Source of the DNA: Methanosarcinales archaeon Methan_01
GTDB taxonomy: Archaea > Halobacteriota > Methanosarcinia > Methanotrichales > Methanotrichaceae
Reading direction: 5' to 3'
DNA length: 64,000 nucleotides
Assembly: GCA_001602645.1 (NCBI GenBank)
Contig: LUYE01000048.1
Location: 28,143 to 92,142 of the forward strand
The translations under genes and the position numbers were made by a program. This document shows, in pieces, positions 1-9,482 of this stretch. The notes under the pieces are model-generated. The model saw only the letters and a list, made by a program, of their open reading frames with translations. It was not told where the DNA came from and ran no database searches. Position 1 is the first letter of the stretch; every line of letters starts with the position of its first letter.

Positions 1-35
1 ACATATCCCAGCACGGAGAGAAGGCCTATGCCTAG
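1..35 (+). CDS. amtB: Ammonium transporter AmtB, last residues only (partial)
   Basis: Frame 3 encodes ISQHGEKAYA followed by TAG at 33-35. Amt/Mep transporters commonly end in a motif like this (an H-G-E-x-A-Y tail in the cytoplasmic C-terminus). A glnK gene starts 55 bases downstream, and amtB-glnK is a classic operon order in archaea and bacteria. The body of the gene lies outside the window, so the identification rests on ten residues plus context. GlnK would plug this channel when nitrogen is plentiful. Confidence 0.6.
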   Translation, partial: ISQHGEKAYA

Positions 36-84
36 CGGAGAGATAGGTGGGAAGAATACCGGAGATCCGATTGGATAGAGGTGA

Positions 85-420
<336 letters not shown>

Positions 421-550
421 AGGCCAACCTTGCAACCTTCCTCCATCCTCCTTTCCTTTATAGATGCCATCTATTGAGCAGATCCGATCTCTCTTCTTCC
501 ACCTCCACCTGGTCCAAAAATCCCTATGAAGGGATCGGCCGTCTATCCCC

Positions 551-2686
551 CTATCGAGGTCGCTGCCAGATCCCCATCCTCTTCTGGACGGGGGTCACCT
601 TCGGCTCGGGGGGTACCGGGGGGTTCTTCAGGGAGACCGAGGGGTCGCCGTAGAGGTTCATGACGTACCAGTTCATCGTCGTCTCGCTGGAAGTCCCGGG
701 GTAGACGGTCCCTTTCGCCTGGTAGAGGGCGTCGCCGGCGGCAAGCTCCTGGACCTGCCTGTTCACGTACTCGTATCCGAGCCCCGAGTTTGAGGGGCTA
801 CCGTCGAAGGTGCCGTAAGCTTGATTGACGTAGTACCAGGAGACCCTCGTCGCCGAGACGGTCCCGATCCCGCCGTTCTTCAGGATGGAGTAGGCGAGGT
901 TATTGGTCGTCTCGGGCTCGGCGTTGAGGCAGGAGCACTGATAGGTGAAGGAGGGGTGGGCGTCGTCGAGGCTGGCACTCTGACTGCTTTCGAAGAGGAG
1001 ACCACCATTGCATCCGGAATAGCCTATGGACGCCGCCGTCGGGCTCCCATGGCCCCACCAGCAGACGATCCCGTAGTCGCCGGCGGCCCACCGGTCCCTC
1101 ACCGCCGTCCCTCCGTGGAGCTCCTCCTCGCTATCATACTTGGAGTCTGCACACGATCCGACCGTCCCCTGCTGGTACATCCGCCAGGAGAAGTAGCCTC
1201 CGGGGTTGAGATAATCGTCCCGCATCTGCTCGCTGAGGCGGGCCCCATCGGTCGACGAGTCGCTGAAGGCCATGGGGAGGAGGGCAGACTTCCGCCAGTC
1301 GGTGCTGGAGGAGAGCTCGTAGAGGATGATCTTCTGGAGGATCCCGTCGAGGGTCTGGTAGTCGGCGTCGTATACGGGGATCCTGCCGACGTAGACCTCG
1401 GGGGTGAAGTCGACGCCGCCGGCGACGGGATAATCCTTCCCAGACCCCCACTGGCCGTAGATCTGGTCGCCGTTCTTGTCCCAGTTCCCGGTGAGGTCGG
1501 CGTAGAAGTAGTCGGTCGGTGCATCGCGGTAGGTCGTCGCCGTCCGCCTCGGCCAGCACATCTTCATGGGGATGTCGCCCTCGCCGCTCTCGAAGGGTCG
1601 GGGATCGCCAACAAGAAGGACGTACTTTATCCCCAGGGAGGCGTAGTTCTCCTTCAGCCACTGGCGGATCTTCTCTGCCCTGTTGTTCGGGGCCTGGCCC
1701 GTCAGGGGCAAAAAGTCGCTCTCGGTGACCACGAGGACGCTGTACCCGAGCCGCTCCTTGTGGGCGATGAAGTCGTCGAGCTTTCCGCTCCCCGCGACGA
1801 TGGCGCTGGTGGTGATGATGACGTAATCGTAAGCCGCTCCCGCCCGCGCCTCGAGCCGATCATCCTCGGCCTCGGGGTACCAGGGCCTCCCGTCCTCGTA
1901 GTTGTCGAAGAGCGTGGAGGCGACCTCGTCCATGACCGCGTCCGCCGCAAGGGTATTATCTAAGGGCTCGGGGGAGGATCGATAGCTGATCTCGACGACG
2001 CAGCTCTTGACGAGGGTGAGCCTCTTTGAGACGGGGTTGTACTGGAGGGGGAAGAAGTCGACCCTCGCAAACTTCCACTTCCTCATCTCGGAGTAGGGGA
2101 GGAGGACGGCGAACGGCTCCGGGTAATTTTCGTCCCTCTCGTAGACGGCGAGGTTCCTGCCGTCGACGATCGTCTTTCCCAGGCCCCAGTATTCGGCCCA
2201 GGCCACCCCACCAAATTCGTCGTCGGCGGGGGCAGGGGCGAGGGGCCCCACCGGCCCGATCTCGTACGTCCCCTCCAGGACCTGGACCTCTTGGGAGACG
2301 ACCTCCATCGAGAGCTCCGACCCGACGGCCTCGGGCGGCACGAGGATGTTGTAGACCCGGTGGACGAGCAGGGGGTCCCCCGGGGAGGTGGTGGAGGCGA
2401 AGCCCTCCATCGCCACGACGTCGAACCCCTCCCCGTCTTCGGCGATGGATAGCTCCCCCGCCTCCAGGACGATCCGGACCTTCCCACCCGACAGATCCGA
2501 ATCTGACGGCGGTTCTGGTCCTACCGGAGATGGCCCCCCGTCCTCCGGGGCCGATAGGCCGACGAGGCTCAGTAGGAATATGACCGCGATGACGCCGACG
2601 ATGGCGGGACGAAAACCGGTGGGCGCCCTCCGGGGCGTCAGCCCGCCGTCCCTCGAACCCTGAACTCCATTAGAATCACCTGGCAT
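551..2686 (-). CDS. Gingipain-like cysteine protease (peptidase family C25), membrane-anchored or secreted
   Basis: The 711-aa protein has a basic N-terminus and one hydrophobic segment at about residues 27-46, so it is exported or anchored by a signal-anchor. A propeptide-like beta region follows. The catalytic C25 domain begins near YDYVIITTSA (about residue 285). The probable catalytic histidine is in WWGHGS (about residue 545) and the cysteine in the CSCLNAE stretch (about residue 585), the order and spacing expected for gingipain-type proteases. The end GDPSVSL is typical of the C25 domain boundary. An AAGGGGGT ribosome-binding site precedes the ATG. Function is inferred as extracellular proteolysis; substrate unknown. 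The C-terminus carries no Ig-like domain or sorting signal that I can see. Confidence 0.85.
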   Translation of the reverse strand: MPGDSNGVQGSRDGGLTPRRAPTGFRPAIVGVIAVIFLLSLVGLSAPEDGGPSPVGPEPPSDSDLSGGKVRIVLEAGELSIAEDGEGFDVVAMEGFASTTSPGDPLLVHRVYNILVPPEAVGSELSMEVVSQEVQVLEGTYEIGPVGPLAPAPADDEFGGVAWAEYWGLGKTIVDGRNLAVYERDENYPEPFAVLLPYSEMRKWKFARVDFFPLQYNPVSKRLTLVKSCVVEISYRSSPEPLDNTLAADAVMDEVASTLFDNYEDGRPWYPEAEDDRLEARAGAAYDYVIITTSAIVAGSGKLDDFIAHKERLGYSVLVVTESDFLPLTGQAPNNRAEKIRQWLKENYASLGIKYVLLVGDPRPFESGEGDIPMKMCWPRRTATTYRDAPTDYFYADLTGNWDKNGDQIYGQWGSGKDYPVAGGVDFTPEVYVGRIPVYDADYQTLDGILQKIILYELSSSTDWRKSALLPMAFSDSSTDGARLSEQMRDDYLNPGGYFSWRMYQQGTVGSCADSKYDSEEELHGGTAVRDRWAAGDYGIVCWWGHGSPTAASIGYSGCNGGLLFESSQSASLDDAHPSFTYQCSCLNAEPETTNNLAYSILKNGGIGTVSATRVSWYYVNQAYGTFDGSPSNSGLGYEYVNRQVQELAAGDALYQAKGTVYPGTSSETTMNWYVMNLYGDPSVSLKNPPVPPEPKVTPVQKRMGIWQRPR

Positions 2687-3027
2687 GAAGAGAACCCCCT
2701 TCTACTTTTGCCCGATCACGCTTATAGCTCGGCGATGAGCTCCGATCCGGTCATCGATGCCCAAAAAATCAGGCCGAGGGACTCCCTTCAGGCACGGGTT
2801 TCATCGGGGCCGAACGGATCGATCTCTACTTATATCCAGGGGCTTCGGATAAATAGACTTTCCTTCTGGCCGTCTCCGGGATTCAGGGCGACCACAACTG
2901 GGTCATTCGAAGGCGCGGGCGGGGAGGCTCCAGTGGCTGAGGAGCAAGGTCGGTGGAGGCACCGGATTGATTCGACATTTCTGGTAAAGAATGTATATAA
3001 AGATATTATTCTAGTATGCTCACACCC
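2687..3027. other. Intergenic region upstream of the C25 protease
   Basis: This 341-base gap separates two minus-strand genes. It contains AT-rich TATA-like stretches (around 2850-2870, and TGTATATAAAGATATT near 2991-3006) that could serve as the protease promoter. No convincing coding sequence is present; the long plus-strand ORF crossing its right edge is a shadow of the hydrolase gene. Confidence 0.5.
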
Positions 3028-4008
3028 TCATCCTCCACCCAGAAATCCCACCACCGCCTCCACCGTCTCCTCCGGATGGCTGATCCAGAAGAGGTGCCCC
3101 GCCCCCTCGATGATGCGAAGCTCCGCGCCGGGGATCTTCTCTGCCAGAATCAAACCGTTCTCCGGCGGGATCAGGATGTCGGAGTCGCCGGCCATGACCA
3201 GCGTCGGGGCGCGGATCTCTTCGAGCCGGTCGCCGATATCGAAGGCCCGGTAGGCGGCCAGCTGCGCCCGGTAGGCCTCGAGGCTGCTCGGGTGGGCCAT
3301 ATTCGCCTGGATCTTCCGCTCGACGATATCCGGATGAGCGTCGATGAACTCTTGGGGATACCCAGCGGGGGCGGACCACCAGAGCGCCTCGTGGAGCGTC
3401 AGGTCGAGCCGCGGCTCAAGGTATGCCTGAACCTCCGGGGGCGCGCAGACCGAGGCCTCGCCCCCGGGGCTGGTGGCGCCGAGGATCAGCCTGCCGATCC
3501 GCTCCGGATGGCGGACGGCCATCTCCTGGGCGATCATCCCTCCCATGGAGACGCCGAAGACGTCAGCCCGCCCGATCTCCAGAGCGTCGAGGAGGCCGAC
3601 GGCGTCCTCGGCCATCTCCTCGATGGAATAGGGGCCGGGGGGCTGCTCGCTCCGGCCAGAGCCCCGGTTGTCGAAGGCGATCACCGAGCGGCCCTCGGCC
3701 AGCCTCTCCGGCAGGACCCACCCCCAGTCGAGGACGTGGCCGCCGAGGCCCATGATCAGGAGGAGGGGCTCACCCTCGCCAGAAATCTCGTAATACAATC
3801 TTATCCCACCCACCGTGACCTCGCCGCTCGCCTCGGAGGAGGCTTCGCCACCCTTCACCATACCGGAGGCCTCCGCCGCAGAGGCCGAGGAGAGGAGGAC
3901 CAGAGCGAAGACGGCGGCGGCGATCGCCAGGGCCGGGGATGGGCCAGGCGATCTGAACCGAGACGGTCCGAGGAAGCTCATGCCTGGGATCGCCTTCTTC
4001 AAAGCCAT
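3028..4008 (-). CDS. Exported alpha/beta-hydrolase
   Basis: The 326-aa product starts with a signal-like region (hydrophobic stretch about residues 26-45 ending in ASAAEA) followed by a complete alpha/beta-hydrolase fold. The nucleophile elbow is GVSMGG, the acid lies in MAGDSD, and the histidine in EGAGHL near the C-terminus. GLGGH and DNRGSGRS are the usual oxyanion and early-strand motifs. Such enzymes hydrolyse esters or lactones; the substrate cannot be read from sequence. A second Met at residue 10 is an alternative start that would still leave a signal peptide. It lies 27 bases after the C45-like gene on the same strand, so co-transcription is likely. Confidence 0.85.
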   Translation of the reverse strand: MALKKAIPGMSFLGPSRFRSPGPSPALAIAAAVFALVLLSSASAAEASGMVKGGEASSEASGEVTVGGIRLYYEISGEGEPLLLIMGLGGHVLDWGWVLPERLAEGRSVIAFDNRGSGRSEQPPGPYSIEEMAEDAVGLLDALEIGRADVFGVSMGGMIAQEMAVRHPERIGRLILGATSPGGEASVCAPPEVQAYLEPRLDLTLHEALWWSAPAGYPQEFIDAHPDIVERKIQANMAHPSSLEAYRAQLAAYRAFDIGDRLEEIRAPTLVMAGDSDILIPPENGLILAEKIPGAELRIIEGAGHLFWISHPEETVEAVVGFLGGG

Positions 4009-4035
4009 AAATCTCTTTCTCCGAAGAGAGGCCGG

Positions 4036-5475
4036 TCAGGGGACCTCGTCCAGGAGGTCGTGGAGGTTGAAGTGCTCAAAGCCGCCCCGCTGCGCCGGAA
4101 AGCCCCGGATCGCCAGCCACAGGTCCCCGCCCTCGGGGCGGGCGACGAGGGACCACATGTTGGCGATGTGGGCCTTGAAGGCCCCGACCGGCTCCCTCGC
4201 CCGGTAGGCGAAGTCGGGGTAGAGGGCAGAGATGGTGCAGAGGATGTTGTTCGTCCAGGAGGGAAAGCCCTCCGGCCGGACCATCCGGGTGTAGGGGTCG
4301 TAGCGGTCGCTGAGGATCTCGATGGCCACCTCGGGGGTGATCTCGCCGTAGTGGTCGTGGATCAGCTGGCCGTACCTCTCAAACCTGCTGGGAGCCTGGA
4401 CGAAGAAGTTGTACGGGTCCCGGAGGCCCGCCTGCCATCTATCGATGGTGGAGACGTCGGATAGCCCGTTGACGGGGGCCTGGTCCCTCACCATGTTGTA
4501 CCCCGAGTAGCCCATCCAGCCGGGGTAGCAGTTGGAGTGGTTCGTCTGCCAGAGGGCTTCGACCCCGTCCATGGGATGGCGGACGCAGACCCTCTTTGAG
4601 GAGGTCTCGACGACCGCCGCCTCTCTTGCGACGCCATCGGCGACGTGGTAGGCGATCCCGGCACACCGGGGATATTCCCTCAATATTCTGACGGCGTCGT
4701 CGACGGTCTTCGCCCGGGTCAGAAGAAGGCGGGTGAAGACCGCGATGCCGCAGCCGGCCATCGTCTCGTGGCGCATCGAGCTGAGCTGGGTCATCATCTC
4801 AAACCCCGCCTCATTGACGCCTCCATCTAGGCCGATCATCCCCGGATAGGTCATGAAGACGTGGCCGAACCCGTCGTCGGGAGCGGCGACCACCATCATC
4901 CGGCATTCGAGCTGGCCGGGCATGTTGAAGTTGTCCTCGTTCTTCCCGAAGATCAGCTCGCCTCCCCCCCCGGCCCCCTCGTCCCAGGCGGAGAAGCTGC
5001 TGCACCCCCCTGCAGGCGGTGCCAGGGGCGCAGGCCCCTCCCTATCCCCCTCATCGGCAACACCGCCGCCGTCTGGGCCGGGGCTGCAACTCCAAAAGTT
5101 CGGATGGCAGTAGATGCACCACTGGTCGTAGTTGGTGTTCCACAGGAGGATCTCCTCGAGGGTCGCCCTTCCGCCGCCGTCCCGGACTCCGTCGGCGATC
5201 CCCTCCATCTCCACCTTGAGCTCCTTCGGAAGATGCGGCTCGGCCCTCCTCTGGCCGATCCACAGCATCTCCTCCGCCCGGTCGAGCTCCGAGTCGGCCT
5301 GGAGGGCGACGTAGGCGGCTGTGGCCGGAAGCGTCGTCTTCACCATCAGGTCGATCTCCTTCGCCAGCAACCGGCCGTGCTGGTAGCCCATCTCGTAGGG
5401 GCTCCCGGCGAGGCGGAGGATCTTCACCCCCCTCTCCACTTTCAGCTCCGCCTTTTCCATCGCCTCATATCTCAT
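4036..5475 (-). CDS. C45-like Ntn hydrolase (acyl-CoA:6-aminopenicillanate acyltransferase-like)
   Basis: The 479-aa protein resembles the AAT/C45 group of N-terminal-nucleophile hydrolases. Signature pieces are SPYEMGYQHG near the N-terminus, the GCSSFSAWD segment (about residue 150) where the cysteine would be the nucleophile, then LIFGKNEDNF and a long beta-rich body. No signal peptide is visible, so it is probably cytoplasmic. Members hydrolyse or transfer acyl groups on amide bonds, and some relatives are annotated as phospholipase-B-like; substrate is unknown. A Gly-rich, low-complexity linker (PGPDGGG to GGCSS) just before the nucleophile may be the processed propeptide. The start at 5475 follows a GGGGCGG-like ribosome site; Met6 is an alternative. 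Confidence 0.75.
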   Translation of the reverse strand: MRYEAMEKAELKVERGVKILRLAGSPYEMGYQHGRLLAKEIDLMVKTTLPATAAYVALQADSELDRAEEMLWIGQRRAEPHLPKELKVEMEGIADGVRDGGGRATLEEILLWNTNYDQWCIYCHPNFWSCSPGPDGGGVADEGDREGPAPLAPPAGGCSSFSAWDEGAGGGGELIFGKNEDNFNMPGQLECRMMVVAAPDDGFGHVFMTYPGMIGLDGGVNEAGFEMMTQLSSMRHETMAGCGIAVFTRLLLTRAKTVDDAVRILREYPRCAGIAYHVADGVAREAAVVETSSKRVCVRHPMDGVEALWQTNHSNCYPGWMGYSGYNMVRDQAPVNGLSDVSTIDRWQAGLRDPYNFFVQAPSRFERYGQLIHDHYGEITPEVAIEILSDRYDPYTRMVRPEGFPSWTNNILCTISALYPDFAYRAREPVGAFKAHIANMWSLVARPEGGDLWLAIRGFPAQRGGFEHFNLHDLLDEVP

Positions 5476-5553
5476 ATCCGCCCCATCTCCCGATGAAGAT
5501 CTCTCCTCCCCGCCTCGGCCCCGGCATAAAACCCCGGCCGTTTATAGGTCCCA

Positions 5554-7599
5554 TCAGATCGCGCCATCGTCGAAGGTGGCATCAGGAGAGTGGAAATACC
5601 TGACGACGACGGACTCGGCCTCTGGATCCACCGATATCACCTGGAACTTGACGTAGCCGTCATGGCACCTGGCGACGATGGTATGCCCTTCCAGGAGAGG
5701 GGGTATCAGGGGCGATCTGTCCCATTCTGCAGGAACGGCTCTAACAGAAGCCAAATCGACCGACCCCATGTCCCTGGTCTGGCTGACCCGGTTCTGATCG
5801 TCGAGATGGGTGTTCCTCCACCAGAGGTACCCGGCGTCCCGAGGATAATCCGGATGGTCTTCGGCGCTGGGCTGCCAGCTTATGATCTCTCCATCGAAGG
5901 TGGGGTATTCGCCGGTTTCACCCAAAGAGAAGTCGAACCCCGAATGGTTGAGGGCGGCCTCTCGATACGAAGTCGCCGTCCCACTGGCGTTACCAAAAGA
6001 GACCTCTTTCACCCCTTCGGACTTCGTTCCGACGGCTCCGCCCTCCTGAGGAGCGGAACCTCTCGCCCCGAGGCCTCCGCCGACGGCCCGGAAGGAGTAG
6101 CCGACGTTGTGAGAGTTTCCCGCCAGGTCGGCGACGCCGATGTAGTACCAGCCGGGCCCGGGAGCTTCATATTTGAGGGTGGCCAGGTCCCCGGGGTTTG
6201 AGGCGTCCGCCCTGGTGATGAAGTTGAAGTTCTTCCCGTAGAGGTCGATCCTCGCCCTCATATCTTCGGGGACGGATTCGAGCTTCACCTCCAGGTCCCC
6301 TGGGCCCTCCATCCATATCTTGTAGAGGTCCACGTCCCCCGCCGGGAAGATTACTCCTCCTACAGCCTCGCTGGGGGTGATGGGGGCGGCGTCCCCTATC
6401 TCGCCGTTCGGCTCGTTTCCGTCTGTAACCTCCTCAAAGGAGGCGGCAAAGCTGTAAGGCTGGTTATGGGATTTGCCCGCCAGGTCGAGGATACCGATAT
6501 GATATACCCCAGGATCTCTTATGTTGAGGGTGAGGGTCGTCCTGTCCCCCGGGTTTGAGGCGTCAATCCTCGTGATCCAGTTGAAGCTCTTGCCGTAGAG
6601 GTCGATCCTCGTCCTCATCTCCTCGGGGAGGTCGTTCAATTTCACCTCCAAGATTCCGGGGCTCGGCGCCTCGATCTTGAAGAAGTCTACGTCCCCCTTG
6701 GAAAAGATGCGCCCCTCTATCTGATCGCCGAAGGCGATGGCCACCGCATCCCCGATCTCGCCGTTCGGCTCGTTCTCGTCGATCACCGCCTCAAAGCCCG
6801 CTTTGAAGGCGTATGGGACGTGGTAGGAGCCTCCCGAGAGGTCGACGATCCCGATGTAGTAACATACCGGATACCATCCATAAGGATTGACCACGTCATG
6901 CTTCAGGGTCACCAGATCTCCGGGGTTCGATGCGTCTTTCCTGGTGATGAAGTTGAAGTTCTTCCCGTAGAGGTCGATCCTCGTCCTCATCCCCTCAGGG
7001 ACGGATTGGGCCTTCACCTCCAGGATCCCAGGGCCGGTTACATAGACCTTGTAGATCTCCGCGTCCCCCTTCGGGAAGATGTACCCCTCGACGAGGTCGC
7101 CGAATCCGATGGATATGGCGTCCCCCGCCTCCCCGTTCGGCTCATTTACGTCGACGACGGGCTCAAAGCCGAGATTGAAGGTGTACCCAGTATCGTGGGA
7201 CTTCCCCACCAGGTCGACGATCCCGATGTAATACCGGCCCGGGTCTGCCAGATCGAGGGTCAGGGTCACCAGGTCTCCGGGGTTTGAGGCGTCAATCCTC
7301 GTGATCCAGTTGAAGTTCTTCCCGTAGAGGTCGATCCTCGCCCTCATCTCCTCGGGGAGGTCGTTCAATTTCACCTCCAGGATGCCGGGGGTGGCGACCT
7401 CAAAGCCGAAGAAGTCCAGATCCCCCGCCGGATTTATCGCCCCCGCCGCGGAACCGCCTGTGCTCATCCACGTGGCGTCTCCCAGCTCGCTGTTCGGCTC
7501 GTTGGGATCGATCTGACAGTATCCCGTCGTCGCCATCGTCAAAAATACAAAAGTTGCATAGATCAGCCCAGGGGCTGATCGTCGGAGAGTTCCCATCAT
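5554..7599 (-). CDS. Secreted protein with four tandem PPC-like repeats
   Basis: The 681-aa protein has a signal peptide (to about residue 29, ending TTGYCQ). Four repeats of about 120 residues start near residues 30, 151, 274 and 393, each opening with an NEPN(G/S)E motif and containing RIDLYGK and DASNPGD blocks. The repeats resemble bacterial pre-peptidase C-terminal (PPC) beta-sandwich domains, which open with a similar D-x-x-E-P-N-D motif. The last 170 residues are different and unrecognised, with several Trp and His. Repeats are so alike at DNA level that recent duplication or gene conversion is likely. A surface or sheath adhesin/carbohydrate-interacting role is plausible but only inferred. 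Confidence 0.75.
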   Translation of the reverse strand: MMGTLRRSAPGLIYATFVFLTMATTGYCQIDPNEPNSELGDATWMSTGGSAAGAINPAGDLDFFGFEVATPGILEVKLNDLPEEMRARIDLYGKNFNWITRIDASNPGDLVTLTLDLADPGRYYIGIVDLVGKSHDTGYTFNLGFEPVVDVNEPNGEAGDAISIGFGDLVEGYIFPKGDAEIYKVYVTGPGILEVKAQSVPEGMRTRIDLYGKNFNFITRKDASNPGDLVTLKHDVVNPYGWYPVCYYIGIVDLSGGSYHVPYAFKAGFEAVIDENEPNGEIGDAVAIAFGDQIEGRIFSKGDVDFFKIEAPSPGILEVKLNDLPEEMRTRIDLYGKSFNWITRIDASNPGDRTTLTLNIRDPGVYHIGILDLAGKSHNQPYSFAASFEEVTDGNEPNGEIGDAAPITPSEAVGGVIFPAGDVDLYKIWMEGPGDLEVKLESVPEDMRARIDLYGKNFNFITRADASNPGDLATLKYEAPGPGWYYIGVADLAGNSHNVGYSFRAVGGGLGARGSAPQEGGAVGTKSEGVKEVSFGNASGTATSYREAALNHSGFDFSLGETGEYPTFDGEIISWQPSAEDHPDYPRDAGYLWWRNTHLDDQNRVSQTRDMGSVDLASVRAVPAEWDRSPLIPPLLEGHTIVARCHDGYVKFQVISVDPEAESVVVRYFHSPDATFDDGAI

Positions 7600-7663
7600 G
7601 TCAAATAACTATCTCCGGGAAGTGCCAAAAAGTTTGCGGGATGGGGAGGAGGTGGGGACCAAG

Positions 7664-7692
7664 GGCGGACCGCCCCTCTAAGGGGGTCCGCC
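7664..7692 (-). terminator. Stem-loop between two secreted-protein genes
   Basis: GGCGGACC at 7664-7671 pairs perfectly with GGTCCGCC at 7685-7692, with extra C/G pairing inside the loop. It lies just after the stop of the laminin-B-like gene and upstream of the PPC-like gene. No T-run follows, so it may be a terminator, an RNA-stability element or an attenuator. Confidence 0.4.
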
Positions 7693-7700
7693 TCCGATGC

Positions 7701-9218
7701 CTACCCCCCGGGCCCCAGGGTCACCATCACGTTGTCTAGGCCGCCGACGTCCCTCATGTTGCTGTACTCCCCCCGGATCCAGACCTCCGAGACGTCCTTC
7801 ATCACCTCCTCGAAGCCTCTCCCACCCTCCTTGAAGCTCGAGGGGACGAGAGAGACCTGGCGGCGGGTCCAGGCCTTGCCGGGCGGGTCTGAGGACCAGG
7901 AGAGGTAAGACCCGTCGCGACCGTATATCCGGACCACGTCCCCGAAGGTGGAGCTGCCGTTACCCGACTCAATCTCGACGATCTCGAAGCTCAGAGTGCC
8001 CCCGATGTAGCCGGTCCAGTCCCCCGACCAGGAAGGCGGGGAGACGTAGTACCAGGTCTGGCCCGAACCCTGGTCCTCCCCCCGGAGATAGCCGCCGGGA
8101 TCCCCTCCGGACTCCCTCCACGAGAGGGCGACGTCCCGGCCCTCCCGCCATCCCTCGTCGCCGAGGTCGAAGGTGCTGACGAGGTCGGTTGCGACCGGTA
8201 AAGAGACCAGGACGTTGTCGATCCCCTCCAAGTCTCCCCTATCCGAGTACTCGCCCCTGATGACGACCCGATCCACCGACCTCATCACCCTCGAGAAGGC
8301 CTCATCGGTGGTCCCGAAGGCGGCGGGGGTGAGGTCGAACCGGTGGTGGGTCCAGCCCCCCTCGGGAGTCATTCCGGATGGCGAGGGTGGGATCGTGACC
8401 TCCGACCCGTCGGATCCAAAGATCTTCACCAGATCTGCCTCGTAGGCCTTCCCCTTCCCCGAGTCGAAGACCTTCAGGTCGAAGGTCAGAGACCCGCCTA
8501 CGTAAGGGGTCCAGTCCCCCGACCAGGACCGGGGCGAGGCGAAGTACCAGGTGCTGCCGTCCCCGAGGTCCCTGCCCGATAGGAAACCTCCGCCGTTTCC
8601 GCCCCCCTCAACCCAGGAGATGGAGACGTCCCCCTCGGGCCTCCACTCCCCGTCGCCGTCGTCGAAGTTCGTGGCGAGGTCCAGCCCCGAGGGCGGGGCG
8701 ACGACGACGTCGTCGAGCCCCAGGGTCGAGGCCTTCCCGGCATCGAAAACCCCGATGGAGATCCCGTCCACATATCTCATCGTCCTTCGGAAATCCGCCT
8801 CCGGGACGGCGAAGTTTGTGGCGTTGAGGACCACCTCGCGACGTTCCCAGCACCTCTCCGGCGGGGGAGAAGAGGTGGACAGGACCGTCCCGTCCGATGA
8901 GTGGATCCTCACCTTCATCCCCTCGGGCCCCGATCCTCCGGAGGCGATGAGCCTCAGATCGAAGCTCAATACGCCCCCGACGTACCGGCTCCAGTCGCCG
9001 GACCAGGATCCAGGAGACCGATAGCTCCAGCCGTCGTCGCCCTCCCCTTCCAGAAAGCCGCCCGGATCGCCCCCAAACCGCTGCCAGGTCATATGGCCTC
9101 CCCCCTCCCCACCCCATCCCTCATCCTCCTCGCCGAAGGTGCTGGCCAGGGTCGAGGCCGAGCCCTCCATGACGAGAGCGAAGAGGGCAACCATCGATAG
9201 CATACCGATTGACTTCAT
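7701..9218 (-). CDS. Secreted protein with three laminin-B (domain IV)-like repeats
   Basis: The 505-aa product has an N-terminal signal peptide (about residues 1-26) and then three repeats of about 150 residues. Each repeat carries a W(S)GDW...YxGGxLSF(D/E) core and a C-terminal (L/I)DxVxVxxP block with a preceding acidic patch. This pattern resembles laminin IV type B domains, more familiar from animal basement-membrane proteins and some prokaryotic surface proteins. No enzymatic motif is visible. The GGAGGAGGAG ribosome site ahead of the ATG fixes the start. Together with the PPC-like gene downstream it suggests cell-envelope or sheath components. Assignment of the fold is from motif memory only. 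Confidence 0.7.
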   Translation of the reverse strand: MKSIGMLSMVALFALVMEGSASTLASTFGEEDEGWGGEGGGHMTWQRFGGDPGGFLEGEGDDGWSYRSPGSWSGDWSRYVGGVLSFDLRLIASGGSGPEGMKVRIHSSDGTVLSTSSPPPERCWERREVVLNATNFAVPEADFRRTMRYVDGISIGVFDAGKASTLGLDDVVVAPPSGLDLATNFDDGDGEWRPEGDVSISWVEGGGNGGGFLSGRDLGDGSTWYFASPRSWSGDWTPYVGGSLTFDLKVFDSGKGKAYEADLVKIFGSDGSEVTIPPSPSGMTPEGGWTHHRFDLTPAAFGTTDEAFSRVMRSVDRVVIRGEYSDRGDLEGIDNVLVSLPVATDLVSTFDLGDEGWREGRDVALSWRESGGDPGGYLRGEDQGSGQTWYYVSPPSWSGDWTGYIGGTLSFEIVEIESGNGSSTFGDVVRIYGRDGSYLSWSSDPPGKAWTRRQVSLVPSSFKEGGRGFEEVMKDVSEVWIRGEYSNMRDVGGLDNVMVTLGPGG

Positions 9219-9451
9219 ATCCTCTGCTCCTCCTCCCTACTTTTGCATATGTCATATAATATCTTTTATCCTTCAACGCATAACTTCAATATATTTCTTC
9301 CTGAGATTTTGATCTATGAGTTCCGTTATCCCTTCAAAAGATGGAAGGAAACCCATACAAAGATAATCTGAAAAAGTGGAAGAGATCTCCGGCCTCCCCC
9401 CCGGGGAGCTATTTTCAAAAAGACGCAACTGCAGGTCATGTTTCGCAACAA

Positions 9452-9460
9452 CTAAATATT
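9452..9460 (+). promoter_or_regulatory. TATA-like box of the polyprenyl synthase gene
   Basis: CTAAATATT sits about 25-30 bases upstream of the ATG at 9483, the usual archaeal TATA-to-start-site distance. If used, transcription would begin at or next to that ATG and give a leaderless message, consistent with the lack of a ribosome-binding site. Confidence 0.35.
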
Positions 9461-9482
9461 GATCCCGCAAACCATCTCCGAG

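Noticed and set aside
821-1963. Long plus-strand ORF of 380 codons inside the C25 protease region
   Set aside because: Shadow frame of the minus-strand protease; composition (Gly/Val/Asp runs) is typical of the complement of a GC-rich gene.
3016-4464. Plus-strand ORF of 482 codons
   Set aside because: Shadow of the hydrolase and C45-like genes, no domain, biased composition.
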